Shown: positions 1 through 6,089, numbered from the stretch's first letter. The stretch: 14,440 bases of DNA from QS-5-54-17 sp964489295 (GCA_964489295.1 CAZAXT010000016.1:1-14440), one strand, 5' to 3'. Notes: generated from the letters alone by a model not told the origin. Made by a program: numbers and translations.

Positions 1-2
1 TC

Positions 3-71
3 AATCGGCTCCGCAAGGATTTGGAATATAAACCAAAACGCGGGAATAAAAAGAAGAGCTCCGCACGATAA
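3..71 (+). CDS. C-terminal tail of an unidentified upstream gene (partial)
   Basis: Frame 3 is open from the window edge to a TAA at 69-71 and gives 22 residues. They are rich in lysine and arginine (ending KKKSSAR), as in the disordered basic tails of many cytoplasmic nucleic-acid-binding proteins. The stop lies 7 bases before the next ATG, which fits an operon. Frame 1 is also open here, but it leads into the next gene, whose ATG already falls exactly at a Rossmann beta-strand. Frame 3 is therefore the likelier real tail. The family cannot be named from 22 residues. Confidence 0.4.
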   Translation, partial: NRLRKDLEYKPKRGNKKKSSAR

Positions 72-78
72 TTCCGGC

Positions 79-726
79 ATGCGGATCTGTGTTTTCGGAG
101 CCAGCGGCGGTACCGGTACCGAACTAGTCCGCCAGGGTTTACGACGGGGCTACGATGTCACCGCTTTCGTGCGCAGCGGCGGTGCGCCCGGAAGCCGGAA
201 CGCAAAGCTGCACGTTGTCCGGGGTGACGCGATGGTGTATCAGGATGTGGAAACGGCAATCGACGATGCCGATGCCGTGCTCAGCGCACTGGGCCACGGG
301 TTGCGGACACCGCTGGGTATGCACGAGGCAGCGATCGATAACATCATCCGTGTCATGGAGATCCGTGATGTATCTCGTTTGATCAGTTTGACCGGAAGCG
401 GCGTGCGGCACCATGACGACAACCCGCCTGTCAGGGACGTGATCATGAACCGGATGCTTGAGCTGGCAGCCGGTAAAATTATCCACGACGGCCGCGCGCA
501 TGCCCGTCGTATACGCCAAAGCGGATTGGACTGGACGATCGTCCGGGCGGGCAGACTTACCACCGCGGCAGAACGCGGTACCTATCACATGAGCGAGACT
601 ATACGTAAAACATCGCCACTCCGGATACCCAGGGCCGATGTGGCCCGTTGTATGCTGGATCAACTTACTGATGATACGTACACCGGAAAGATGCCGTATG
701 TAAGCAGCAAACCGCCTCGGGCGTAA
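79..726 (+). CDS. NAD(P)-binding Rossmann-fold protein (atypical SDR / NmrA-like)
   Basis: A 215-aa protein that begins directly at the first Rossmann strand (MRICVFGASGGTG). The GASGGTG loop at residues 7-13 is the dinucleotide-binding glycine motif of atypical short-chain dehydrogenases of the NAD(P)H-binding type (PF13460, which includes biliverdin/flavin reductase B-like and NmrA-like proteins). A second strand ends in VVRGDA, followed by a DADAVLSALG stretch, both typical of this family. The length is normal and there is no signal peptide or membrane segment, so a cytosolic oxidoreductase or NAD(P)H sensor is likely; the substrate cannot be predicted. No SD precedes the ATG, and the 7-base gap from the upstream stop suggests translation coupled to that gene. 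The family call is firm; the function is open. Confidence 0.8.
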   Translation: MRICVFGASGGTGTELVRQGLRRGYDVTAFVRSGGAPGSRNAKLHVVRGDAMVYQDVETAIDDADAVLSALGHGLRTPLGMHEAAIDNIIRVMEIRDVSRLISLTGSGVRHHDDNPPVRDVIMNRMLELAAGKIIHDGRAHARRIRQSGLDWTIVRAGRLTTAAERGTYHMSETIRKTSPLRIPRADVARCMLDQLTDDTYTGKMPYVSSKPPRA

Positions 727-777
727 TGGCGTATTAGGTAGTTCCGTGGCGTGGATCTTCATGCCAATGGCGGAGCA

Positions 778-1410
778 ATGCGTTATACTGCACCTTGTAT
801 GTTGAAACGTTCTGACACACGGATGCACGACGCCGAAGAACCCGTAGAAGGCGAGGTACTGGAAGGAGTTTCGCCGCAGAAGCGGAATACGCGAAGCTCG
901 GGTGGGCGAAGCAATATACTGGGTTCGCGGTATTTGCCGTGGGTCGGCCTGTTGCTCCTTTTGCTACCGGTCGTCATATTCATAACGATCGTGTTGGTTT
1001 TTGGGATGTGGGGCGAATATATTCTACCGGTGTTATCGGATGTCATAGTCCCGCCTCTGGCCGTAACCGCGTTCGTTCTCGTGTTGCTCACGTTCTTCGA
1101 CACCACCAAGCAGCGAGCTGCGCATATATTACACTTCGCCACATGGGTGTACTGGATCGTGGTTTGGATGTTCGGATTTCTGGTGACGTTACAATACTGG
1201 GGCGTGTTCGCGGTCGTATTGGGGTTGGTATTTTTTGGCGTGGGCGTGATACCCCTGGGTATTTTCGCGGCCGTATTTCACGGGGATGGTCACGCTTTTC
1301 TCGATATCGTAACGTTGCTGTTGCTGGCCGTGGGGTCACGACGTGTAGCACTCCAGATCCGTGGACCAAATATGCGATCAAAGAAGGTATGGAAATTTTT
1401 TAGGTTATAA
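778..1410 (+). CDS. Multi-pass membrane protein of unknown function
   Basis: The protein has a hydrophilic N-terminal part of about 45-60 residues, then four or five hydrophobic segments. These are around LPWVGLLLLLLPVVIF, VIVPPLAVTAFVLVLLTFF, WVYWIVVWMFGFLVTL and WGVFAVVLGLVFFGVGVIPLG, with a weaker one around FLDIVTLLLLAV. It ends in a basic cytoplasmic-looking tail (RSKKVWKFFRL). The frame is open from a GTG at 751, and ATG codons lie at 778, 799 and 823. None has a well-placed SD: GGAG at 772-775 is only two bases from the ATG at 778. A TATACT at 784-789 sits nine bases before the ATG at 799, so a near-leaderless start there is a real alternative. I do not recognise the family. Reading direction and membrane location are reliable; the start is not. 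Confidence 0.65.
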   Translation: MRYTAPCMLKRSDTRMHDAEEPVEGEVLEGVSPQKRNTRSSGGRSNILGSRYLPWVGLLLLLLPVVIFITIVLVFGMWGEYILPVLSDVIVPPLAVTAFVLVLLTFFDTTKQRAAHILHFATWVYWIVVWMFGFLVTLQYWGVFAVVLGLVFFGVGVIPLGIFAAVFHGDGHAFLDIVTLLLLAVGSRRVALQIRGPNMRSKKVWKFFRL

Positions 1411-1437
1411 ATCGGATAGTTTACCACTATATTGTCC

Positions 1438-1874
1438 ATGAAATCGGTAGATCTTACTACATATCAAGGAGGATTGTTGCAATCCCGGGTATACCGGCGC
1501 TTGAAAGTATTTATGACCGAACAGCTCAAACCGTAGATTGTGACCATGATACCAATGGCGCTTCCGGGCCATATACGGGATTACAGCTCGGAAGACGGAG
1601 TACGACGAGTACGTTAGCCGGCGTGTTCGATGTCCAGACTTCGCTCATGACGAATATAGTCAACGAGCTGGAAAAGCGCCATTTGGTGTATCGGGTGACG
1701 GATCCGGATGACTCGCGCGCCCGCCGGGTTTTCGTAACCGTTGAGGGGGGTCAATTCGTCGATGGTGTCGAGCAGCAACTCTGCTCTGCCATACAAGAGT
1801 GGCTCGATGGTATCAATCGCAAACATTTATGTAATTATATAGAAGTGATGCAGGCGATAGCCGATGACAGATAG
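1438..1874 (+). pseudogene. MarR-family transcriptional regulator, broken by a stop and a frameshift
   Basis: Two pieces of one MarR protein lie in different frames. From ATG 1438 (or TTG 1477, preceded by AGGAGG at 1467-1472) frame 1 encodes the first helix typical of the family (YRRLKVFMTEQLKP). It then meets TAG at 1534-1536. Beyond the stop the same frame still reads like MarR (MIPMALPGHIRDYSSEDGVR) until about 1600. The winged helix continues in frame 0 from about 1608: STLAGVFDVQTSLMTNIV, then NELEKRHLVYRV and TDPDDSRARRVFVTVEG, the recognition helix and wing of MarR (helix plus D-x-R-x-x-R wing). It ends at 1874. An intact gene would encode about 145 aa, normal for a MarR dimer that binds operator DNA. 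One in-frame stop and one frame change make a functional product unlikely unless the sequence has errors. Alternatively only the C-terminal piece is made, from GTG 1623, but it would lack the dimer helices. Confidence 0.75.
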
Positions 1875-1883
1875 CCGGCGGGT

Positions 1884-2720
1884 TCATTCCGGCATGGATC
1901 CGTTCGGGTAGCTGCCGAGTTTGATGATTTCGTTTCCGGTGTGCTCCAGCTGTCGCAACGCCCGGCGGGCCCGGTCTTCTTCCAGGCCGGCTTCCAGATC
2001 GATATAGAACATATAGTGCCAGGCTTTTCCGATGATCGGTCGTGATTCGAGCTTGCTTAAGTTGATGTCATTTTCCGCGAATACCCCCAGAGCCCGGTAC
2101 AGAGCACCTGGCTGATGAGCCGTATACAGGATAATCGATGATTTGTCACCGCGAGCGTCTTGATCCGGTTCTTTTTGCAACACGATGAAGCGGGTATAGT
2201 TTTGAGCATTGGTTTCGATATCGGAGGCCAGCACGCGCAAACCGTGTAGTTGCCCCGCTTCATGACTGGCGATGGCGGCTTTGGCCGGATCATCCCACCG
2301 GGCGACATCAGCGGCGCTGGCGGCAGTGTCGTGATGCTCGAATCGCAGGGCTCCGCTGAGTTCCCGGTCCAGGTACTCTTCGCATTGGGCGAGCGCGAGC
2401 GGATGTGAATGTACTTCCGTGACCGTTTCGGCCGTACTGGGCAAGGTGCCGAGTAAACAGTGCCGTATCCGTAAATAGGTTTCTCCGCATATCCATAGTT
2501 TGTGTTTGAGCAATAAGTCGTACACTTGGTTGATCGAACCGTATAACGAATTTTCGATGGCGGCGACCGCGTATTCAGCGTTGCCGTCGGCAACGTCGCG
2601 GAAGATTGTTTTGAAGTCGTCACGGGGTAACAGGTGGTGGCCGTTTTGGAAATACTGCCGCCGGGCAATATCGTGATAACTGCCTCGATGTCCCTGGATG
2701 GATATGATCGGTTGCTGCAT
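1884..2720 (-). CDS. pheA: Prephenate dehydratase
   Basis: Prephenate dehydratase converts prephenate to phenylpyruvate in phenylalanine biosynthesis in the cytoplasm. Counting from ATG at 2720 (278 aa), the catalytic domain spans about residues 4-180. It has the GHRGSYHDIA opening (family G-x-x-G-[ST]), ENSLYGS at 56-62 and the essential TRF motif at 176-178. A C-terminal ACT regulatory domain follows at about 194-273, with PGAL and the ESRP motif at 225-228 that binds phenylalanine in allosterically inhibited enzymes. Length is normal for a monofunctional enzyme without a chorismate mutase domain. A GTG at 2768 would add 16 poorly conserved residues, so I prefer the ATG. This start has no clear SD, and TACAAT lies nine bases upstream, suggesting a leaderless or near-leaderless message. 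It stands alone on the minus strand, with no other aromatic genes in the window. Confidence 0.93.
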   Translation of the reverse strand: MQQPIISIQGHRGSYHDIARRQYFQNGHHLLPRDDFKTIFRDVADGNAEYAVAAIENSLYGSINQVYDLLLKHKLWICGETYLRIRHCLLGTLPSTAETVTEVHSHPLALAQCEEYLDRELSGALRFEHHDTAASAADVARWDDPAKAAIASHEAGQLHGLRVLASDIETNAQNYTRFIVLQKEPDQDARGDKSSIILYTAHQPGALYRALGVFAENDINLSKLESRPIIGKAWHYMFYIDLEAGLEEDRARRALRQLEHTGNEIIKLGSYPNGSMPE

Positions 2721-2729
2721 AACCCTGCG

Positions 2730-2735
2730 ATTGTA
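2730..2735 (-). promoter_or_regulatory. Candidate -10 box of pheA
   Basis: TACAAT on the minus strand ends nine bases before the pheA ATG. The -35 side is weak (TGTTAC at 17 bp). If used, transcription would begin two or three bases before the start codon. The hexamer match is seen; its use is inferred. Confidence 0.35.
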
Positions 2736-2794
2736 CCAAGTGGCTCCGGGTTGTAACAGGACGGGCACATGGGAACTCCCGTAGCATAAATGGC

Positions 2795-2823
2795 TTGGTA
2801 AAACGTGTAATTTAAAAGATAAT
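2795..2823 (+). promoter_or_regulatory. Sigma70-type promoter for the RRM gene
   Basis: TTGGTA (2795-2800) and GATAAT (2818-2823) are separated by exactly 17 bases in an A/T-rich stretch. Transcription would start near 2830, giving an untranslated leader of about 145 bases before the ATG at 2974. The divergent pheA gene begins at 2720 and appears to use a separate promoter. Confidence 0.6.
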
Positions 2824-2973
2824 GTGATACACTATTTTTTGCTGGAAAAGAGCTGCTGTTTCCGGCAAAGGATAAGTATCGTAAGCGGAGCAGTCCGTAG
2901 TAAGCAGTGGGTCCGTGCAAAATTGCAGGGTAACCCTAGGGACACTCCAGATAAGAAAGGAATACGTGTTCTC

Positions 2974-3228
2974 ATGGCACAAAAACTTTTTGTCGGATCG
3001 CTGGATTACGGCGTAACCGACCAACAACTCAATGATCTGTTCGCGGAGTACGGAACGATAGAATCCGCCAAAGTGATAACTGATCGCGAAACGGGCCGTT
3101 CACGGGGATTCGGATTTGTTGAATTCAGCAATGATGAAGAAGCCAAAGCGGCCATGGAGGCCTTGAACGGGGAGGAACACCAGGGAAGAACGCTGGTCGT
3201 TAACGAAGCCCGGGCCAAGAACGAGTAA
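2974..3228 (+). CDS. RRM-domain RNA-binding protein
   Basis: An 84-aa protein made almost entirely of one RNA-recognition motif. RNP2 is LFVGSL at residues 5-10 and RNP1 is RGFGFVEF at residues 44-51, with the aromatic residues that stack on RNA bases in place. The order beta-alpha-beta-beta-alpha-beta is complete, ending in a short basic tail (NEARAKNE). Bacterial single-RRM proteins of this kind, such as cyanobacterial Rbp proteins, bind single-stranded RNA and are often cold- or stress-induced; that role is only inferred here. AAAGGA at 2957-2962 lies about 11-12 bases before the ATG, slightly far for an SD. The gene is monocistronic, with its own promoter, a long leader and a strong intrinsic terminator. 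The family is certain; the RNA target is unknown. Confidence 0.93.
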   Translation: MAQKLFVGSLDYGVTDQQLNDLFAEYGTIESAKVITDRETGRSRGFGFVEFSNDEEAKAAMEALNGEEHQGRTLVVNEARAKNE

Positions 3229-3249
3229 CATAACTCGGTTCTTTAGTAG

Positions 3250-3286
3250 ACCGGCCGGGTCCGCTCTGGATCCCGGCCGGTTTTTT
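3250..3286 (+). terminator. Rho-independent terminator after the RRM gene
   Basis: A perfect 10-bp stem (ACCGGCCGGG with CCCGGCCGGT) encloses a 12-base loop and is followed by six T residues at 3281-3286. The T run overlaps the stop codon of the convergent LOG gene at 3285-3287. On the minus strand the hairpin is not followed by a T run, so it is effective mainly for the plus strand. Confidence 0.92.
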
Positions 3287-4046
3287 ATGTTTCCGTACCG
3301 GGGGATCGAAACGACGCGGTGTCGTGGGCAGAAATGATACGCATAACTTCGTCCATGTCGTCGGTCAGAGTAAACAGCGACGTATCCTCAGACTCGATCG
3401 TGGCGAACGTTTCTTGCAATTGTTCGTGTATGAAACGCAATAACGGTTGCCAGTACTGACTGCCGATGAGCACGATCGGTATGGGGTGGATTTTGCCGGT
3501 CTGCTTCAAGGTAACGATTTCGAAAAATTCGTCCAGCGTACCAAACCCGCCGGGATAAAAAATATACGCCCGGGCGGTAAACGTGAGCGCTACTTTCCGG
3601 CTGAAAAAGTAATAAAAGTCGACCGTGTCATTGACGTAACTGTTGGTTACCTGCTCATTGGGGAGCTCGATCGTCATGCCGACCGATTCGCCTTGGGCTT
3701 CCTCGGCGCCTTGGTTGGCCGCGGCCATGATGCCGCTTCCGCCCCCGGTCACGATAGTGGATCCGATTTCCTCCACGATACGACGGGCCAGCTCGCATGC
3801 CTCCGTGTAATATCGGTTGGATGAGTCGAATCGGGATGAGCCGAAGAACGTGACCGTATCCGGGTGGTGCTGCAATACGGTGAACCCGCGATGGAAATCT
3901 TCGTTTATACGCTTCATGCGGGTATTGATTTCCGATTGGGTGAGCGTTTCGGTATGTTTATGCTCTTCTTCGGCGAATCTTCCCAGCGTGGATCGGTGTT
4001 TTGGTTTGAACGGGTTTTTCATTTTCTTAAAAATTCCTTCGTGCAT
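3285..4046 (-). CDS. LOG-family protein (TIGR00730), putative nucleoside-5'-monophosphate phosphoribohydrolase
   Basis: A 253-aa Rossmann-like protein. The LOG signature PGGFGTLDEFFE starts at residue 165, with the catalytic arginine region FFSRK at 148-151. A nucleotide-binding strand FFGSSR lies near 68-72, and VTGGGSGIMAAANQGA near 99-113. Characterised LOG enzymes hydrolyse cytokinin riboside 5'-monophosphate or simple NMPs such as AMP to base plus ribose 5-phosphate; the substrate here is not known. The 40-50-residue charged N-terminal extension is common in the longer bacterial LOG group. ATG 4046 has no SD but follows TATAAT at 4058-4063. ATG at residue 9 (position 4022) has GAAGGA 12 bases upstream and would suit the same promoter. 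The gene converges on the RRM gene and diverges from the small membrane-protein cluster. Confidence 0.9.
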   Translation of the reverse strand: MHEGIFKKMKNPFKPKHRSTLGRFAEEEHKHTETLTQSEINTRMKRINEDFHRGFTVLQHHPDTVTFFGSSRFDSSNRYYTEACELARRIVEEIGSTIVTGGGSGIMAAANQGAEEAQGESVGMTIELPNEQVTNSYVNDTVDFYYFFSRKVALTFTARAYIFYPGGFGTLDEFFEIVTLKQTGKIHPIPIVLIGSQYWQPLLRFIHEQLQETFATIESEDTSLFTLTDDMDEVMRIISAHDTASFRSPGTET

Positions 4047-4057
4047 AAGTGTGACAT

Positions 4058-4063
4058 ATTATA
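4058..4063 (-). promoter_or_regulatory. Candidate -10 box of the LOG gene
   Basis: A perfect TATAAT on the minus strand ends 11 bases before ATG 4046. There is no good -35 at 16-18 bp. Transcription would begin only about 4-5 bases before that ATG, or about 29 bases before the alternative ATG at 4022. Confidence 0.45.
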
Positions 4064-4096
4064 ACTTTGCAATCCACAGTGCGGCCCGGTTATGAT

Positions 4097-4125
4097 TTGA
4101 CGGATCCGGGGCTCTGCTTAATAAT
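4097..4125 (+). promoter_or_regulatory. Sigma70-type promoter for the small membrane-protein cluster
   Basis: TTGACG (4097-4102) and AATAAT (4120-4125), each matching five of six consensus bases, are separated by 17 bases. The predicted start near 4132 leaves a leader of about 53 bases that contains the SD AAGGAG at 4173-4178. Confidence 0.6.
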
Positions 4126-4184
4126 CTATACCCAGCAAGCATAATCGGTACATCCGGAATATACGCCCATACAAGGAGTGACAC

Positions 4185-4358
4185 ATGCGCAAACTTGCCA
4201 TTATCGAAATTGCTCTTATAATCGCGACGATCGCGATTATCGGGTTTGTCGGGTTCGCGGTTTACCGGGCCAGTGACGACATGACCGCGGAACCGGACAC
4301 AACGGCGGATGCATCATTGCACTATGCGGCCGATGACACAAGGGGAGGGGCGTATTAA
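4185..4358 (+). CDS. Small single-pass membrane protein (57 aa)
   Basis: A 57-aa open frame with AAGGAG at 4173-4178, six bases before the ATG. Residues 5-27 are strongly hydrophobic (AIIEIALIIATIAIIGFVGF and onward) after a short basic start (MRK), a classic signal anchor or uncleaved signal sequence. The remaining 30 residues are polar and acidic (SDDMTAEPDTTADAS), most likely outside the membrane. I recognise no family. The good promoter and SD and the coupled downstream gene argue that it is real despite its size. A 9-bp perfect inverted repeat lies inside the membrane-segment codons (4218-4240). Confidence 0.65.
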   Translation: MRKLAIIEIALIIATIAIIGFVGFAVYRASDDMTAEPDTTADASLHYAADDTRGGAY

Positions 4359-4560
4359 TCTGTTCCGTATGATTTTGGTCGTGCTATTACTCGTGGCCGG
4401 CGGTGCGTTTGCCTACGCCATGATGCGCCCGGTAACTACGGAGGTCGGTACGTTCCAGGAATGCGCACAAGCCGGTTACCCGGTGCGCGAAACCGCCCCG
4501 CGAGTATGTACCACGCCCCAAGGTGAATCATTTAAAGAACCGAGTGGGCGCGCGCGATGA
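4333..4560 (+). CDS. Small membrane-anchored protein with a paired-cysteine motif
   Basis: One hydrophobic segment (MILVVLLLVAGGAFAYAMM) is followed by a short outer domain with the pattern F-x-E-C-A-x-x-G-Y-P-V then P-R-V-C-x-T-P-x-G-x-x-F. I recognise this as a widespread tiny domain of exported proteins (usual form FxxCxxAGxPVxESxPxxC), in which the two cysteines probably form a disulfide; its function is not established. ATG 4333 gives 75 aa with an N-terminal arginine before the membrane span. ATG 4309 is a longer alternative. ATG 4369 is shorter and just downstream of the previous stop. The G-rich tract at 4342-4350 could serve as SD for a start near 4360-4369. The gene overlaps or abuts its upstream neighbour, and its TGA overlaps the next ATG. 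Confidence 0.7.
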   Translation: MTQGEGRINLFRMILVVLLLVAGGAFAYAMMRPVTTEVGTFQECAQAGYPVRETAPRVCTTPQGESFKEPSGRAR

Positions 4561-4949
4561 AAACGCCGTCCATACTGCGTTACATCCGGGATGTATTCGA
4601 AAACGCGCTTCCCGATGCGGATATAGACCGGGAGTATTTCGATCTCCTGGAACAATCGGATGAGCCCGGAAACCGGGTAAGCGGCCGGTATAACGGCGAC
4701 GGGTTCATGCCCGATACTGACACCCGGGACACCGAACCACAGACGGAAGAAACCGAAACGAATGCCGGATACATTTACACCTCCCGGGGTGTGCGGGTTT
4801 CGTTTGCCGATATAAATCATATATCGAACCAAACCCGGCGATCGGACGTTCAATATACCCAACCCGGATACGCCAATACGCTTGACCTTACGATGCACAC
4901 ACCGCTGCGTGAGAACGCATCATCGCACGTACTCGACACCCGGAGCTAG
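4557..4949 (+). CDS. Acidic hypothetical protein (130 aa)
   Basis: Starts in an ATGA overlap with the preceding gene, so it is probably translated by coupling in the same operon. The product is soluble, rich in Asp, Glu, Thr and Asn (for example DTDTRDTEPQTEETET at about 53-68), with no membrane segment and no cysteines. The N-terminal stretch SILRYIRDVFENALP may be an amphipathic helix; the rest looks largely disordered. I do not recognise it. An opposite-strand frame also exists, but the four-base overlap and the promoter upstream favour the plus strand. It converges with the membrane-protein gene ending at 4977. Confidence 0.55.
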   Translation: MKTPSILRYIRDVFENALPDADIDREYFDLLEQSDEPGNRVSGRYNGDGFMPDTDTRDTEPQTEETETNAGYIYTSRGVRVSFADINHISNQTRRSDVQYTQPGYANTLDLTMHTPLRENASSHVLDTRS

Positions 4950-4976
4950 TATTACCCATTTGTATACGTAAGTTGG

Positions 4977-5663
4977 TTACTTTTTCGAGTTTTTGTTCCG
5001 CAGGTCTTCCAGGATTTGCTCGGCTTGGTTCCGTCCGCCGAGTCCGAATGCGAGCGCTAGTCCCAGCATAACCCCCGCGACCACGATCGTGACGTTGGTC
5101 GTAATGATGGTCGTATCGAATCCCAGCTGGTCGATCGTCATGATCGAACCGAACACGATAATAGCCCAATGGGCGACCGCGCCGACGATACGGGCGTAGT
5201 CAACGCTCATTTGTTTGAGGGCGACCGTCACTGCGTCCCGGAGTAAACGTGCACCGGCGATCGTAACCGTCAGTACGACGACCGCGGCTAATACATTCGG
5301 TAGGTATGCCAACAGTTCGCGTATTACATCACGCATGGCCGAGAGTCCCAGTACGTCAACCGCGGCCATGGCGAAAATGATGATAACAACCCAGAACGCG
5401 ACCCGGCCGACAACGTTCACGATATCCACTTCGAGCCCGGTGCTTTTGAGCGTGTCAGCGAGCTTCCGGTTGTCTTTGAGTTTATTGACCCCCATCCATT
5501 GCAAAACTTTAACAACCACCACCTCGGCAAGTTTGGCTACCAGCGCACCCGCGATGATGAGCACGACCGCGCCCAGCAACGCCGGCACGAAATCACCGAT
5601 AGCTTGCCAGAACTCATTGGCCGAATCGGTAATGAGGTTTGTCGTTTCTTCTACCCTATTCAT
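4977..5663 (-). CDS. Conserved TM-helix membrane protein, related to MscS channels but lacking the channel beta-domain
   Basis: The start at 5663 is fixed by GAGGAGG (CCTCCTC on the plus strand at 5671-5677), seven bases upstream; the product is 228 aa. About five membrane helices are visible near residues 24-48, 85-107, 117-140, 158-178 and 185-210. The stretches VPALLGAVVLIIAGALVAKL and LPNVLAAVVVLTVTIAGARL are two copies of the conserved TM-helix repeat (PF05552) seen in small MscS-like proteins. The protein ends soon after a glycine-rich helix (AFGLGGRNQAEQILEDLR) and lacks the cytoplasmic beta-barrel of true MscS. It may be a small-conductance channel or a membrane scaffold involved in osmotic response; this is inferred. 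It diverges from the glutaredoxin gene across a shared promoter region. Confidence 0.85.
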   Translation of the reverse strand: MNRVEETTNLITDSANEFWQAIGDFVPALLGAVVLIIAGALVAKLAEVVVVKVLQWMGVNKLKDNRKLADTLKSTGLEVDIVNVVGRVAFWVVIIIFAMAAVDVLGLSAMRDVIRELLAYLPNVLAAVVVLTVTIAGARLLRDAVTVALKQMSVDYARIVGAVAHWAIIVFGSIMTIDQLGFDTTIITTNVTIVVAGVMLGLALAFGLGGRNQAEQILEDLRNKNSKK

Positions 5664-5741
5664 ACTGTATCCTCCTCTATTTCTGAACACATGGTATCAA
5701 AATGGTAGGCCGTGTGTCATCTGTATGCGGTGTTAACGCTA

Positions 5742-5769
5742 CATATAGCGTAGCATAAGACATTGCCAA
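5742..5769 (-). promoter_or_regulatory. Candidate promoter of the TM-helix gene (minus strand)
   Basis: On the minus strand TTGGCA (5764-5769) and TATATG (5742-5747) are 16 bases apart. The -35 overlaps the plus-strand -35 of the glutaredoxin gene, and the -10 lies inside a small inverted repeat (CGCTA-CATA-TAGCG, 5737-5750). The leader would be about 70 bases. Confidence 0.35.
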
Positions 5770-5792
5770 TACTATAGGACGTCCGATATACT
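5763..5792 (+). promoter_or_regulatory. Promoter of the glutaredoxin / thioredoxin reductase operon
   Basis: TTGCCA (5763-5768) and TATACT (5787-5792) are separated by 18 bases. The predicted start near 5799 leaves a leader of about 29 bases with AGGAGG at 5813-5818 and nine bases to the ATG. Confidence 0.55.
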
Positions 5793-5827
5793 AGGATACG
5801 TAAGACGTAATGAGGAGGAACACAGAC

Positions 5828-6079
5828 ATGGCAAAAGATGTCACGATATATACCAGCAACACATGCGCGTACTGCCACGCAGTCAAGGAGTTTTTCGACA
5901 AAAAAGAGGTCGGATACAACGAAATCAACCTGGACGAACAGCCGGACAGACGCCAGGAACTTATGGACCTCTCGGGCGGCATGACCGTACCGGTCACTAT
6001 TATTACCGGGGATGATGATAGCAAAAATATGACCGTCGGCTACGACGTATCCAAGCTGGCATCAGAGCTCGGCGTATAG
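5828..6079 (+). CDS. Glutaredoxin-like protein with CAYC active site
   Basis: An 83-aa thioredoxin-fold protein. The first strand VTIYTSNTC leads to the dithiol active site C-A-Y-C at about residues 14-17. It has the conserved MTVPVTII cis-proline loop near residues 57-64 and the downstream VGYDVSKLASEL helix, in the same layout as NrdH/glutaredoxin-like proteins. The ATG at 5828 is chosen because AGGAGG sits nine bases upstream; an earlier in-frame ATG at 5810 lies before that SD. Only ten bases separate it from the thioredoxin reductase gene, so the protein is probably reduced by that enzyme and passes electrons to targets such as peroxiredoxin or ribonucleotide reductase. The pairing is seen; the electron route is inferred. 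Confidence 0.9.
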   Translation: MAKDVTIYTSNTCAYCHAVKEFFDKKEVGYNEINLDEQPDRRQELMDLSGGMTVPVTIITGDDDSKNMTVGYDVSKLASELGV

Positions 6080-6089
6080 GATCATAGCC

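Noticed and set aside
110..121. 12-bp palindrome GGTACCGGTACC
   Set aside because: It lies in the codons of the conserved GGTGT Rossmann loop; repeated Gly-Thr codons explain it.
1534..1536. TAG read as a sense codon (alternative genetic code)
   Set aside because: Only this one gene would need it, it would not repair the later frame change, and TAG ends the transketolase N-subunit at 12342-12344 in the right place.
1874..1893. Possible terminator GCCGG...CCGGC between the MarR remnant and pheA
   Set aside because: Only a 5-bp stem with a 10-base loop and no T run on either strand.
2579..2595. 7-bp hairpin CGTTGCC-GTC-GGCAACG
   Set aside because: Sits inside well-conserved pheA coding sequence; no sign that it acts as a site.
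4476..4898. Opposite-strand 140-aa frame over the acidic orphan
   Set aside because: No SD or promoter; composition looks like a shadow of the plus-strand gene, which has an ATGA overlap with its neighbour.
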